DNA from: Microbacterium sp. CH12i
GTDB taxonomy: Bacteria; Actinomycetota; Actinomycetes; Actinomycetales; Microbacteriaceae
Reading direction: 5' to 3'
DNA length: 64,000 bases
NCBI RefSeq assembly: GCF_000685355.1
Contig: NZ_JHET01000010.1
Span: forward strand, 428,197 to 492,196
Of this stretch, positions 27,388 to 36,071 are shown one piece after another. Positions within the stretch are counted from its first letter, which is position 1. Every line of letters starts with the position of its first letter. Both the position numbers and the translations under genes were made by a program. The notes beneath the pieces were generated by a model. That model searched no databases, was not told the origin of the DNA, and saw only the letters and a program-made list of their open reading frames with translations.

Positions 27388-28237
27388 ATGGGAGAGAAGC
27401 AGAAGACAGTGGTTGAACGCGCTCGAGACGCATACGTGCAAGTTGTATTCACGCGCGCGGAGCTGCTCCAGACTGGATCCAGCGGGCGGGACATCACCGC
27501 CGCGGTGAGATCGGGTCGGCCACGATGTGGCAGAGGCTGTACGAATCGGCGGTCGGCTGTCGTGCTTGTCTCTACTGAAGGCGATAGGCATCTTTGTACT
27601 GGCCTGTCCGCACCTTCATGTGCACATCGATCGCGGCACATCCCGAATTCGCGCGCCGAAGAACGACGCGACGAAGTTGCATTGGAATGCCGCGCTCGAC
27701 GCTGACTCGACACTTGGCGCCGAGACGATGCACGCGGTTGCTTTGCAGGTCGCGGTGCGGGAGGCAGTGCGCTGTCAGTCGCCGCGAGCAGCCCTCGCCA
27801 CGCTGGACAGCGTGCTGCATCACTCCCTGATGTCGCCGGCGCAACTTGAGGCCGTGTTCGCGCTGCTCCCGAAGCGGTACCGTGTGCTGCTCTCGCTGGT
27901 CGATGCCTCGGCGGCTTCTGGACCAGAGACATTCATGCGGCTGATCCTGCGTGGGCTGGGCCTGAAGTACGAAACTCAGGTATTCCTGCCCGGCGTTGGC
28001 TACGTCGATTTCCTCGTTGAGGGTTGGCTCATCATCGAGTGCGACAGCAAAGAGTGGCACGAGGGTTGGGAGAAACAAGTCGAAGATCGACATCGCGACA
28101 TGGCCGCAGCGAAACTCGGGTGCGTCACCCTCCGCCCGCTCGCAACTGAGATCATGCGAGACACGGCGGGGACGAAGGTCAATTGCCGCGGCAGTGGCCG
28201 CTCTCGGGCCGCACTTCCCGCCGGTCGGCGTTCATAA
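27388..28237 (+). pseudogene. DUF559-domain protein with internal deletion/frameshift
   Basis: The N-terminal part (VERARDAYVQVVFTRAELLQ, then SGRDITAAVRSGR) is a winged-helix-like region of the type seen in AbiEi/DUF559 proteins. The remainder continues in another frame from DVAEAVRIGGRLSCLSLLKA to the DUF559 nuclease-like domain: LGLKYETQVFLPGVGYVDFL, LIIECDSKEWHEG and DRHRDMAAAKLGCVTLRP. Between SGRPR and DVAEAV (around 27520-27530) some 15-20 residues normally present appear to be missing, so a short out-of-frame deletion is likelier than one miscalled base. The fold resembles Vsr/restriction-type nucleases; the role is unknown. The stop lies inside the left arm of repeat copy B. Confidence 0.65.
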
Positions 28238-28315
28238 CTCCTCCAAAAACAGTGGAGCTCGGCCCGCTGCGCGTCGAAACGCCGTGCTCCCGGCAAGTTT
28301 GGAGGAGTTATGAAC
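28230..28315. repeat. 86-base inverted-repeat element, copy B
   Basis: Perfect 16-base arms gttcataactcctcca (28230-28245) and tggaggagttatgaac (28300-28315) with a 54-base loop, the same loop length as copy A. The DUF559 stop codon falls within the left arm. Confidence 0.85.
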
Positions 28316-28338
28316 CAGAACAGCCCGCGACCCGCAGC

Positions 28339-29104
28339 TCAGAGGGACGCGGCGAACTCCGCGATCGTGTCGGCGGCGAACTCGGCGTCACTGATCAGGG
28401 TGCCGTGGCCGTGGTCGGGGACCTCGTGCATCTCGGCGGGCCCGGGAACGAGCTCGGTGATCTTGCGACACCACGACACCGGCGCGAGCGGATCGCGCTC
28501 GCCGCGCAGCACGAGCACAGGACACTTCACACGCGCATACGCCTTCTCGGGCTCGTGAACCACGGTTGCGCGAATCTTCCGGATCAAGTGCGGACCCCCG
28601 CGGAGATACTCCCGCCCGCCGCGCCACAGCACAGTCGGGCGCTCGCCGAGCAGATCCCGCAGCAGATACGTGGCTTGTTCCCGGATACTGCGCGTAGCGC
28701 TGTTCACGGTGGGACCCGCGAGCACGAGGCCGCCGATGAGGTCAGGATGCCGCGCCGCCAACTCCGCGCCGATCTGGCTGCCCATCGAGTGGCCGATGAT
28801 CACGGCGTCCGAAACGTTTTATGCTGCGAAGAAATGCCGCGATCAGGTCGGCGTGCCGCTCCATGGTCAACGTACGGACCGGCTCAGGCGCCTCGCCGAA
28901 TCCGGGCAGGTCGAGCGCGATGATGCGCCCGGATAGCCGCTCGACGAAGTCGAGGTAGACGCTGCGTCCCATGCCGATGCCGTGGATGAGTACGTACGGT
29001 CGCACGCCGGTACCGAAGTCCTCGGCGATCAGCGTCGCACCGCCGTGGACGAACTCAGTGACGGCTACCGGAACGCCTTCGGGCGCGAGGAGTGGAGATG
29101 GCAC
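28339..29104 (-). pseudogene. Alpha/beta hydrolase, one frameshift
   Basis: The N-terminal half reads from GTG 29104 (VAVTEFVHGGATLIAEDFGT, VLIHGIGMGRSVYLDF with the oxyanion HG motif, IALDLPGFGEAPEPV). The second half reads in another frame from the nucleophile elbow VIIGHSMGSQIGAELAARHP (Ser in GHSMG). It continues through CPVLVLRGERDPLAPVSW (acid Asp) to HGHG with the catalytic His. Frames join if one base is removed, or two added, near 28803-28812 (GFGRR|VIIGHS). All catalytic residues are present, so the enzyme is complete apart from this site. Substrate unknown. It lies 44 bases downstream of ehuA on the same strand and may belong to that transcript. Confidence 0.78.
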
Positions 29105-29148
29105 TAATCGACCATATCTCTCGCTCCTGCACGCACCGCTCAGCGCGC

Positions 29149-29967
29149 TTAGAGAACAGCCGACAAGAAGTCGCGCGTGCGCTGTTCCTGCGGGTTGCTG
29201 AAGATCTGCTCTGGCGTACCCTCTTCGACGATGCGTCCGCTGTCGAACATCAGCACCCGGTTGGATACATCGCGCGCGAACTGCATCTCGTGCGTCACGA
29301 TCAGCATCGTCACATCGGTGTCGCGAGCGATATCGCGGAGAATGTTCAACACCTCGCCGACCACCTCAGGGTCAAGGGCGCTCGTGACTTCATCCAGCAG
29401 CAGGATCTCGGGTTCCATCGCGAGCGCGCGCGCGATGGCAACGCGCTGCTGCTGCCCACCCGACAGCTGAGTGGGGTGAGCGTTCTCCTTATCTGGCAAC
29501 CCGACCTTCTCAAGCAGCGCCCGTCCGCGAACAAGCGCTTCAGTCTTCGACATCCCGAGCACATGCACCGGCGCCTCGATAATGTTCTCGATCACCGTCA
29601 TGTTCGGGAACAGGTTGAACTGCTGAAAGACCATGCCGATGCGCTTTCGCATCTCGTTCTTGTGCTTCTCCTTCAGCTCGACGCGCTTGCCATCGCGCGA
29701 GAAGTGCGTGAGCGGCTTGCCGTCGATGAGGATGTAGCCGTCGTTTGCCTCTTCCAGCGTCATGACGAGACGGAGGATCGTGGTCTTGCCCGAGCCGCTC
29801 GGCCCGATCAGGGTCACTCGATCCCCGCGACGCACGGTGAAGTCGAGATCGTGAAGCACGACGTGGTCGCCGAAGCGCTTTTCGACCTTGTCGAACAGGA
29901 TCGCCGGAACATCGCCTTCATCCAGGGTGATGGCGCCGGTGTGGGTATCAAGCGGTGGTGTATTCAA
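29149..29967 (-). CDS. ehuA: Ectoine/hydroxyectoine-type ABC importer ATPase
   Basis: A 272-residue polar-amino-acid-type ABC ATPase. Walker A is LIGPSGSGKTT, Q-loop MVFQQFNLFPNMTV, signature LSGGQQQRVAIARALAM, Walker B ILLLDEVTSALD. The insert SRDGKRVELKEKHKNEMRKR before the Q-loop is characteristic of the Ehu-type ATPases I know. It starts 20 bases inside ehuD. It energises uptake of ectoine/hydroxyectoine, by assignment of the binding protein in the same operon; general polar amino-acid import is the alternative. Confidence 0.82.
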   Translation of the reverse strand: MNTPPLDTHTGAITLDEGDVPAILFDKVEKRFGDHVVLHDLDFTVRRGDRVTLIGPSGSGKTTILRLVMTLEEANDGYILIDGKPLTHFSRDGKRVELKEKHKNEMRKRIGMVFQQFNLFPNMTVIENIIEAPVHVLGMSKTEALVRGRALLEKVGLPDKENAHPTQLSGGQQQRVAIARALAMEPEILLLDEVTSALDPEVVGEVLNILRDIARDTDVTMLIVTHEMQFARDVSNRVLMFDSGRIVEEGTPEQIFSNPQEQRTRDFLSAVL

Positions 29968-30613
29968 GACGTTTCTCCAATCGTCTGGCCAGCACAGAGC
30001 TCAAAAGGCTCGCCGCCAGGAAGATGAGTCCGGCGAGGGTGATCGCCTCGACATAGCGGAAGTTCGTGCCGCCGTAGAGCTGCGCCTCTCGCACCATCTC
30101 GGTCACGGTGATGACCATCAAGAACGGGGTGTCCTTGAACATCGAGATGACGTAGTTCGTCAGTGCGGGCAGCGTTGAACGAAGGGCCTGCGGAATGATC
30201 ACCGCGGTCCACACCCGTCCCGGCGACATCGACAGCGCCGTTGTCGCCTCCCACTGGCCCGGCGGTACTGCATCGATCCCGGCCCGGTACACCTCGGCCA
30301 TATACGTGGCGTAATGGATGCCGATGATGATCGTTCCGAGCACGATTGGTGGCACGCTCGTGAACACGTAATACGCGAACAGCAGTTGCACGACCAGCGG
30401 GGTCATTCGGATGAAGTTCATCACGAGTGTGATCGCAGCGCTCACTGGTCGCGTGGCCGTGCGGCGTCCGAGCGCGATGACGAGACCGAGGATCGCGGCA
30501 ATGATGCTGCCGATGATCGTCACAACCAGCGTGACGCTGAGGAAGGTCCAGAGAAGGTCGGGGAGCACCGCGAGCGCGTGGTCCCAGCTCCAGAAGCTCT
30601 TGTCGTCATTCAT
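29948..30613 (-). CDS. ehuD: Ehu-type ABC importer permease (EhuD)
   Basis: A 221-residue His/Glu/Gln-family permease with about five helices. The EAA-loop region is GQWEATTALSMSPGRVWTAV. Opening WSWDHALAVLPDLLWTFLSV and the segment HYATYMAEVYRAGIDAVPPG match the EhuD group. The start overlaps the ehuC stop (ATGA). It forms the channel with EhuC. Confidence 0.82.
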   Translation of the reverse strand: MNDDKSFWSWDHALAVLPDLLWTFLSVTLVVTIIGSIIAAILGLVIALGRRTATRPVSAAITLVMNFIRMTPLVVQLLFAYYVFTSVPPIVLGTIIIGIHYATYMAEVYRAGIDAVPPGQWEATTALSMSPGRVWTAVIIPQALRSTLPALTNYVISMFKDTPFLMVITVTEMVREAQLYGGTNFRYVEAITLAGLIFLAASLLSSVLARRLEKRLEYTTA

Positions 30614-31344
30614 GCTGCTTGGCCCGCTCCCTTCATGTCTGGAATCGGAGTGGTGGTGATCGTGTCACGCCACTTCCCGCCGTACCCGAGCTGGTGCTTC
30701 GCTCGGGTTTCGAGGGCGTTCATGCCGAGCGTGAGCAGGTATGCGATTGCAAAGTAGATGAGCAGTCCGAGCGAGTACGCGAAGAACACATCGGTCTGCA
30801 CGCGCAGCCGGTTCAGCTCTGCGGTGAGGTCGACGATCGTGATCAGGTACACGACCGCAGTGCCCTTCAGCAGCTGGATGAGCAGGTTGTTCAGCGACGG
30901 CACCATTAGCGCCCACGCCTGCGGGAAGATCACCCGCCACATTCGCTGGGTGCGTGACATGCTGAGCGCGGTCGTTGCCTCCCACTGTCCGGCATCCACC
31001 GCGTTGATCGACCCGCGCACGACCTCCGCGCCATACGCGCCGTAGTTCAAGCCGAGGGCCAGGATGCCGGTGAGCACGGCAGGCATCTCGAGGTTGAAGG
31101 GTGGCAACGGCAGCACGAAGAAGAAGAAGAACAGTTGCACCAGCAGCGATGTGCCGCGGAACAGCTCGATGATCGTGCGCGCAATACCTCGCAGCACGAT
31201 GTTCTCCAGCCGCACCATCAGGCCGAGCCCAATGGCAACGACGATGGCCAGGAGGGCGCCGCCCGCAGTCAACTGCAGGGTCATCAGGACCCCGTCGATG
31301 ATCTGGGGCAGCGCCCTCCAGAGCGCTTCGAAGTTCTCGGTCAC
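30610..31344 (-). CDS. ehuC: Ehu-type ABC importer permease (EhuC)
   Basis: A 244-residue permease of the same family, about five helices. The permease loop is GQWEATTALSMSRTQRMWRV, preceded by LNYGAYGAEVVRGSINAVDA. Segment IELFRGTSLLVQLFFFFFVL is the usual start of the transport domain. It starts 10 bases after ehuB. Pairs with EhuD as a heterodimeric channel. Confidence 0.82.
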   Translation of the reverse strand: MTENFEALWRALPQIIDGVLMTLQLTAGGALLAIVVAIGLGLMVRLENIVLRGIARTIIELFRGTSLLVQLFFFFFVLPLPPFNLEMPAVLTGILALGLNYGAYGAEVVRGSINAVDAGQWEATTALSMSRTQRMWRVIFPQAWALMVPSLNNLLIQLLKGTAVVYLITIVDLTAELNRLRVQTDVFFAYSLGLLIYFAIAYLLTLGMNALETRAKHQLGYGGKWRDTITTTPIPDMKGAGQAA

Positions 31345-31354
31345 TGGGCTCGAA

Positions 31355-32245
31355 TCAGCTCAGGTCGCCCGAGCACAGCTGCTCGGTGGTCAGGTCGGCG
31401 GGGGGCAGGTTCTCCGCTGTGAAGCCGAACGGTTCGACCAGGCCGAGGTAGGTGCTCTCGTCAGCGGTGATCTTGGCGAGCTCCGCGTTGTATGCCTTGA
31501 GCAGCTCGGTGTCATCCTGGCGGAACACGGTGGCGCCAGCGCCGATCTGCTCGACACCATCGATCTCCTGCACGAACGCCTGGGTGGTCTCGACATCGTC
31601 CATGTCTTCGGTCATCCAGTTCATCGAGACCGCCGTCAGAGCGAAGGCGTCAGCGCGGCCGGACTGCACGATCTCGATGCCTGCCTGAGCGCTGTCGACC
31701 TGCACGGTGTTTGCAATCCCGAGGTCGGCGGCGTAGCCCTCTTCGATCGCTCCGGACTGCACCGCGAGGGTGACGTCACCGGATGCGGCGATCGAGTCGA
31801 GGTCGCTGAGATCCTTCGGGTTGCCCTTCGGCACGACGAGGGTGGTGGTGTACATGATCTCGGGGTCGCTGAACGCGGCCTCTTCGCAACGCTCAGGAAG
31901 GATCGACATTCCTGCGCTGATGACATCCCAGCGGCCAGCGTTGAGGCCGGGGATGAGTGAGTTCCAGTCGACCTCTTCGACCTTTACGTTGTCGATTCCG
32001 AGGCTCTTGAAAATCTGTTCGTGCATCGCGATCGTGGCGCCAGTGGGCTCGCCCCCCTCGACCCAGGAGTAGGGCTGCTCCGAGGCGATCGCGAGGGTGA
32101 TCGTGCCCTCGTCCTGTGCTTTCTCGAGCGTGCTCATGCTGTCGTCCCCGCTGGTGTCACCCGCCGAGCAACCGGCAAGCAAGCCGAGTGTGAGGGTTCC
32201 GATGGCCGCCGTGGCAATGCCGACTCGCGCTGTTCTCTTCGTCAT
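31355..32245 (-). CDS. ehuB: Ectoine/hydroxyectoine-binding lipoprotein (EhuB)
   Basis: A 296-residue solute-binding lipoprotein. The signal peptide ends in the lipobox LLAGC (Cys26). The mature domain carries EhuB hallmarks: LIPGLNAGRWDVISAGMSIL followed by PERCEEAAFSDP, QSGAIEEGYAADLGI, GRADAFALTAVSMNW and ATVFRQDDTELL. These include the Glu/Phe/Trp residues that hold ectoine in characterised EhuB, though exact ligand residues were not aligned. First gene of the minus-strand operon ehuB-C-D-A. No ectoine-degradation (eut/doe) genes are in the window, so uptake as a compatible solute is the likely role. Confidence 0.82.
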   Translation of the reverse strand: MTKRTARVGIATAAIGTLTLGLLAGCSAGDTSGDDSMSTLEKAQDEGTITLAIASEQPYSWVEGGEPTGATIAMHEQIFKSLGIDNVKVEEVDWNSLIPGLNAGRWDVISAGMSILPERCEEAAFSDPEIMYTTTLVVPKGNPKDLSDLDSIAASGDVTLAVQSGAIEEGYAADLGIANTVQVDSAQAGIEIVQSGRADAFALTAVSMNWMTEDMDDVETTQAFVQEIDGVEQIGAGATVFRQDDTELLKAYNAELAKITADESTYLGLVEPFGFTAENLPPADLTTEQLCSGDLS

Positions 32246-32387
32246 GATGTCCTCGCGTTCCGTGTGAATTCGGTCTGGGTTTCGTATGTCAGGGGTACCG
32301 TGGCCCGTCCGGGGTTGCCGGCAGGCCGGGGTAAGCCGTGGAACAGACTATGAATTCTGTCGAGGAATGTACAGTCAGACGCGCAGA

Positions 32388-32407
32388 TTGTCGACAAGTA
32401 TACAAAA
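32388..32407. promoter_or_regulatory. Putative GntR/FCD operator upstream of ehuB
   Basis: Adjacent dyads ttgtcgacaa (32388-32397) and gtatac (32398-32403) give, on the minus strand, ttgtatac followed by ttgtcgac, resembling the TTGTATACAA-type sites of FCD regulators. It lies in the 270-base divergent spacer between ehuB and the GntR gene. The rest of the spacer shows nothing I can name. Confidence 0.4.
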
Positions 32408-32515
32408 ACGTGATCATGGGGGAGACTTGAACTCGCTACGTTGACTTCGCGGATCGGCGCGGAGGACGCACAATGAGATGCTCGCGGTTTACGCGACGCC
32501 TGGAAGGGATGCCCT

Positions 32516-33277
32516 ATGGCTGCACAGACGCCTCGCGTGGTCTCACCGGTGTCTATGGTGCGCGTCGCGCGACCATCCACGGTTGACCTCATCGTCACCG
32601 AGTTGAGAAACGCCATCTTCACCGGAGCGCTGCCTGTTGGCAGTCCCATCGGAGAGGTCGAGATGTCGTCGCAGCTGGGAGTCAGTCGCAGTCCGCTGCG
32701 CGAGTCGACACAGCGCCTCGTGCAGGAAGGGCTGCTCACAGCATCCCCCGGGCGCGGCATGCGCGTCAGCGTCATCGGAGCCGAGCATGTCGCCGACGTC
32801 TACGACGCGCGCCTTGCCATCGAAGGTCACGCCGTACGCCTGATCGCCGCCGCCGGAAATGCGTCCGTGATCAACGCGCTCGAGGCCGCCTACGCCGAGC
32901 TCGTCACTGTCAGCGAAGGGACGGATGCGCGCACTATCGGCGACGCAGACCTCGAGTTTCACCGGCTTCTGGTCGACTCCGCCGGCAGCGGTCGGCTGTC
33001 GGGCTACATGACAACGCTCGCCATCGAGACGCGCATCGCCAGCTTCAGCAACCCGAACGGTTACACCGTGCGCCGGTCAGTCTCCGAGACGTATCGCCAA
33101 CTGCTCGACGCGCTCGCCGCAGGAGACGGCGCGGCCGCGTTCGGCGCGCTCGAGCGGCAGTTCGGCGAGGCTGTTGCTCGCCTCACCGGCCAGGATGATG
33201 AGGTCGAGACCGTCGAGACCCCGCCCGACGAGGAGCCGCCTGCCCTCGGCCCGATCGAGTTCACAGAAGAGGGCTGA
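32516..33277 (+). CDS. GntR-family regulator, FCD subfamily
   Basis: A 253-residue regulator. The winged helix lies at about 20-85 (ELRNAIFTGALPVGSPIGEV, LGVSRSPLRESTQRLVQEGL). The all-helical FCD domain has metal-site residues in VYDARLAIEGHAVRL (Asp), DLEFHRLLVDSAG (His) and the late helix SVSETYRQLLDAL. The ATG follows AAGGGA. Divergent from ehuB, so control of the ectoine importer is inferred. The C-terminal 25 residues are acidic and Pro-rich. It converges on the acylase gene with a one-base gap. Confidence 0.85.
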   Translation: MAAQTPRVVSPVSMVRVARPSTVDLIVTELRNAIFTGALPVGSPIGEVEMSSQLGVSRSPLRESTQRLVQEGLLTASPGRGMRVSVIGAEHVADVYDARLAIEGHAVRLIAAAGNASVINALEAAYAELVTVSEGTDARTIGDADLEFHRLLVDSAGSGRLSGYMTTLAIETRIASFSNPNGYTVRRSVSETYRQLLDALAAGDGAAAFGALERQFGEAVARLTGQDDEVETVETPPDEEPPALGPIEFTEEG

Positions 33278-33278
33278 C

Positions 33279-35924
33279 TCAGCTTGCTGGCTGCAGCACG
33301 AGGGTGTCGACTGTTGCCTTGTCGACGGCATCCGCGCTGAACGCCCATGGCGTCTGGATGCCGGCAGCCCAGTTCTCGGTCTGGTCGGTGTAGTGCGGGT
33401 TGAACGCGTGACCTGACGCACCGGTGAGGTGGTTCCACGTTGAGGCGTCGAAGTCGGACATGTCGATGACCATGCGCATCGACGGCACGTTGGTCGTCGC
33501 GTAGGACGTGCCGAGGTCCCATCCGGTGGCGTTCACGACCGATGCGCCGCCGCCGACCGGATACGGACCACGGTTGAACAGCGCCTCGATGGGAGCGATG
33601 CCGGAGGACCCGAGCGTGTCGCTGGTGAGAGTGATGGCGTGCAGGGCTCCCCAGTTCCAGTTGGTGACAACATTGCCCTGGAGCCCGGCGAGCTCGTCGT
33701 ACGCGTCTTCGGCAGAAAGCGCGAGCATCTCGTCTATGCTTGACACGTCGAGCTTCTCGTTTGACCAGAGCGGATCGCTCGGGTCGTCCAGCAGAGCAGA
33801 GACCACCGTGAAGAGCCGCCCTTGGCCGCCGTAGGGCAGCGGTTCGGAGCGGTTCTCAAACAGGTTTTGCACGAGGTTTGACCACAGCACGTTTGCGTAA
33901 GCGGCGGCAGCAGAGGACGCATCGTTCTGGGCGTCCCAGATGCGCAGGAGCTCAACAGCATCCTTGGGGCCCTTGCCCGATACGTCAACCTTGCCCATCA
34001 CGGTGGCCAGGCGCTTGCCGATCCACATCTCGTTGTCACTCTGGATCTCGCTCATCTCCTGCACGGTGAGAGGGCCCGCAGCGGCGCGGCGCTCGATCAT
34101 ATCCACGATGCGTGCGGCGCGGTATCCGTAATCCCAGTCGCGCGAGAGGAAGTACTCGTAGTCGTCAGTCACGATGGCGTTGTTCGCCGTGACGATGTAC
34201 CCGGATGTCGGGTTGTAGGAGACCGGCAGCTTCTCGAAATCGATGAAGCCCGTCCAGTCGTAGCTGCTGTCCCAACCCGGCTGCGGCACCCAGCCGTCGC
34301 CAGCGCCGCGAATCGGCAGGCGTCCGGGCGCCTGATAGCCGATGTTGCCTTCGACGTCGGCGTAGATGAGGTTCTGTGCGGGGACATCGAAGAGGGATGC
34401 CGCGTACCGGAAGTCTTCGAAGTTTTGTGCCGTGTTCAGCGCGAAGATCGCGCTGGCTGTCTTTCCGGGGTCGAGCGCGGTCCAGCGCAGGCTGACTGCT
34501 GTTTCCGCATCCGCAGCGCTCTCGGCCGCTGACGCCGTTGAAGGGTCCGAGGCCAACCCCGCATCCGCAATCGCGGTGAAGTCGTCGGTGAGACCGGAGA
34601 TGATCGGCCCGTGCACGGTGGAACGAATCGTGAGGTTGATGTCGTCGCCACCGGCAACCTTGATCTTCTCTTTGCGCACCTCGAGCGGTACGAGTGCGCC
34701 GTCGCGCCAGTACGATTCACCCGCCACCTTCTCGATGTATAGATCTGCGACGTCGGTCGTGAGGTTCGTGAAACCCCAGGCGACCTGCGCGTTGTGACCG
34801 ATGACCACACCAGGCAGGCCTGAGAACGAGAAGCCCGCGACGTCGAACGGACATTCTTTGGAGACTTTGGAGCACTTCAGCTGCACCTGGTACCAGACTG
34901 ACGGAAGGGATGCGCCGAGGTGCGGGTCGTTTGCAAGCAGCGGCATCCCGCTTTCGGTGAGAGAGCCAGATACAACCCACGAGTTCGAGCCGATGCCCTC
35001 GCCGACGTCGCCGACCAGCAGGCTTGCGGCCTCGATGACACTGGACGCTTCGTCCCACTCGATCGTTGTCACTGCCTGCGCCCCAGTGTCGCCATCGTCG
35101 TTCGTCCCTGGAGCGAATGCGGGCACGGTGGTGGTCTCGAGGGCCGGGACCGTCGAGATCTTCGGCACAATGACCGGGTTCCGATCGAACGGGTAAGCGG
35201 GGTAGAGCTGTTCGAGCAGCCGCTGCGTCTCGTCGGGGGCGGCACCTTCTGCGGCATCGAGCTCTGCGGTGAGCAACGCGCGTTCGGTCTCGTCTTCGAT
35301 GTTGGTTCGCAGATCCCAGGCCATGGCCTTCAACCACGCGACCGAATCAGCCGGTTCCCACGGCTCGATGGTGTACTCCGGGTTTTGCATGCCGATGACG
35401 GCATATTCGAGTGAAAGGTCGGCGCTGTCGCGCTCGGCGATGTACGCATTCACTCCGTCGGCGTAGGCCTGGTAGTAGGCGAGGGTCGTCTCATCCATGT
35501 CTTTGACCTCTTGCTCGGCGACGTCACGCCAGCCCAGCGTGCGCAAGAACATGTCCGTTGCCGCCTGAGATTCGCCGAACATCTCTGCAACGCGGCCCGA
35601 AGTCACGTGCCGGCGGAAGTCCATCTCGAAGAAGCGATCCTGCGCGTGCACGAAGCCCTGCGCGTAGAACAGGTCGTCCGTGGAATCCGCCGTGATCGTC
35701 GGAACGCCGAGCTCATCGCGCTGCACCATCACATCGGCGTTCAGCCCGCTCACCTCGATCTCACCGGAGGTCTGCGGGAACGAGCGCTGGATGGTCCAGA
35801 CCACGAAGAAAGCCGCTGCAACGGCAATGACGACGAGACCGGCGAGCACGCCGAATGCGATCCGTCCGACGCGACTTCCCATCTTTCGTCGGGACACGGC
35901 GGGGTCGGCGGGTGCAGTCGTCAT
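33279..35924 (-). CDS. Penicillin acylase family protein (Ntn hydrolase)
   Basis: An 881-residue N-terminal-nucleophile amidase precursor. It has an N-terminal membrane anchor or uncleaved signal (about 20-43), an alpha-chain region (VQRDELGVPTITADSTDDLF, YAQGFVHAQDRFFEMDFRRH), a spacer, and the beta chain beginning at nucleophile Ser313 in GSNSWV, where autocatalytic cleavage is expected. LLANDPHLGASLPSVWYQVQ follows. Relatives hydrolyse beta-lactam side chains, acyl-homoserine lactones or other amides; the natural substrate here is unknown. It stands alone, 147 bases from the YhgE operon. Confidence 0.88.
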   Translation of the reverse strand: MTTAPADPAVSRRKMGSRVGRIAFGVLAGLVVIAVAAAFFVVWTIQRSFPQTSGEIEVSGLNADVMVQRDELGVPTITADSTDDLFYAQGFVHAQDRFFEMDFRRHVTSGRVAEMFGESQAATDMFLRTLGWRDVAEQEVKDMDETTLAYYQAYADGVNAYIAERDSADLSLEYAVIGMQNPEYTIEPWEPADSVAWLKAMAWDLRTNIEDETERALLTAELDAAEGAAPDETQRLLEQLYPAYPFDRNPVIVPKISTVPALETTTVPAFAPGTNDDGDTGAQAVTTIEWDEASSVIEAASLLVGDVGEGIGSNSWVVSGSLTESGMPLLANDPHLGASLPSVWYQVQLKCSKVSKECPFDVAGFSFSGLPGVVIGHNAQVAWGFTNLTTDVADLYIEKVAGESYWRDGALVPLEVRKEKIKVAGGDDINLTIRSTVHGPIISGLTDDFTAIADAGLASDPSTASAAESAADAETAVSLRWTALDPGKTASAIFALNTAQNFEDFRYAASLFDVPAQNLIYADVEGNIGYQAPGRLPIRGAGDGWVPQPGWDSSYDWTGFIDFEKLPVSYNPTSGYIVTANNAIVTDDYEYFLSRDWDYGYRAARIVDMIERRAAAGPLTVQEMSEIQSDNEMWIGKRLATVMGKVDVSGKGPKDAVELLRIWDAQNDASSAAAAYANVLWSNLVQNLFENRSEPLPYGGQGRLFTVVSALLDDPSDPLWSNEKLDVSSIDEMLALSAEDAYDELAGLQGNVVTNWNWGALHAITLTSDTLGSSGIAPIEALFNRGPYPVGGGASVVNATGWDLGTSYATTNVPSMRMVIDMSDFDASTWNHLTGASGHAFNPHYTDQTENWAAGIQTPWAFSADAVDKATVDTLVLQPAS

Positions 35925-35968
35925 TGAGGTTCTTTCGGGTCGTCAATGGGATCCGGTCATGTGTGGAA

Positions 35969-35998
35969 CCCGGAGCGCGTTTCGGGACGCACTCCGGG
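35969..35998 (-). terminator. Likely terminator of the YhgE/Pip operon
   Basis: Twelve-base stem cccggagcgcgt / acgcactccggg (one G-T pair) about 75 bases after the last YhgE stop and 45 before the acylase start. There is no T-run, so function is inferred from position. Confidence 0.5.
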
Positions 35999-36071
35999 AA
36001 GCCTAGTCGGATCGGTGCGGTTCGATATAAGGCACGGCGGGTGGCGTCCCTGTGCAGGGCGAGTGCGCGTG

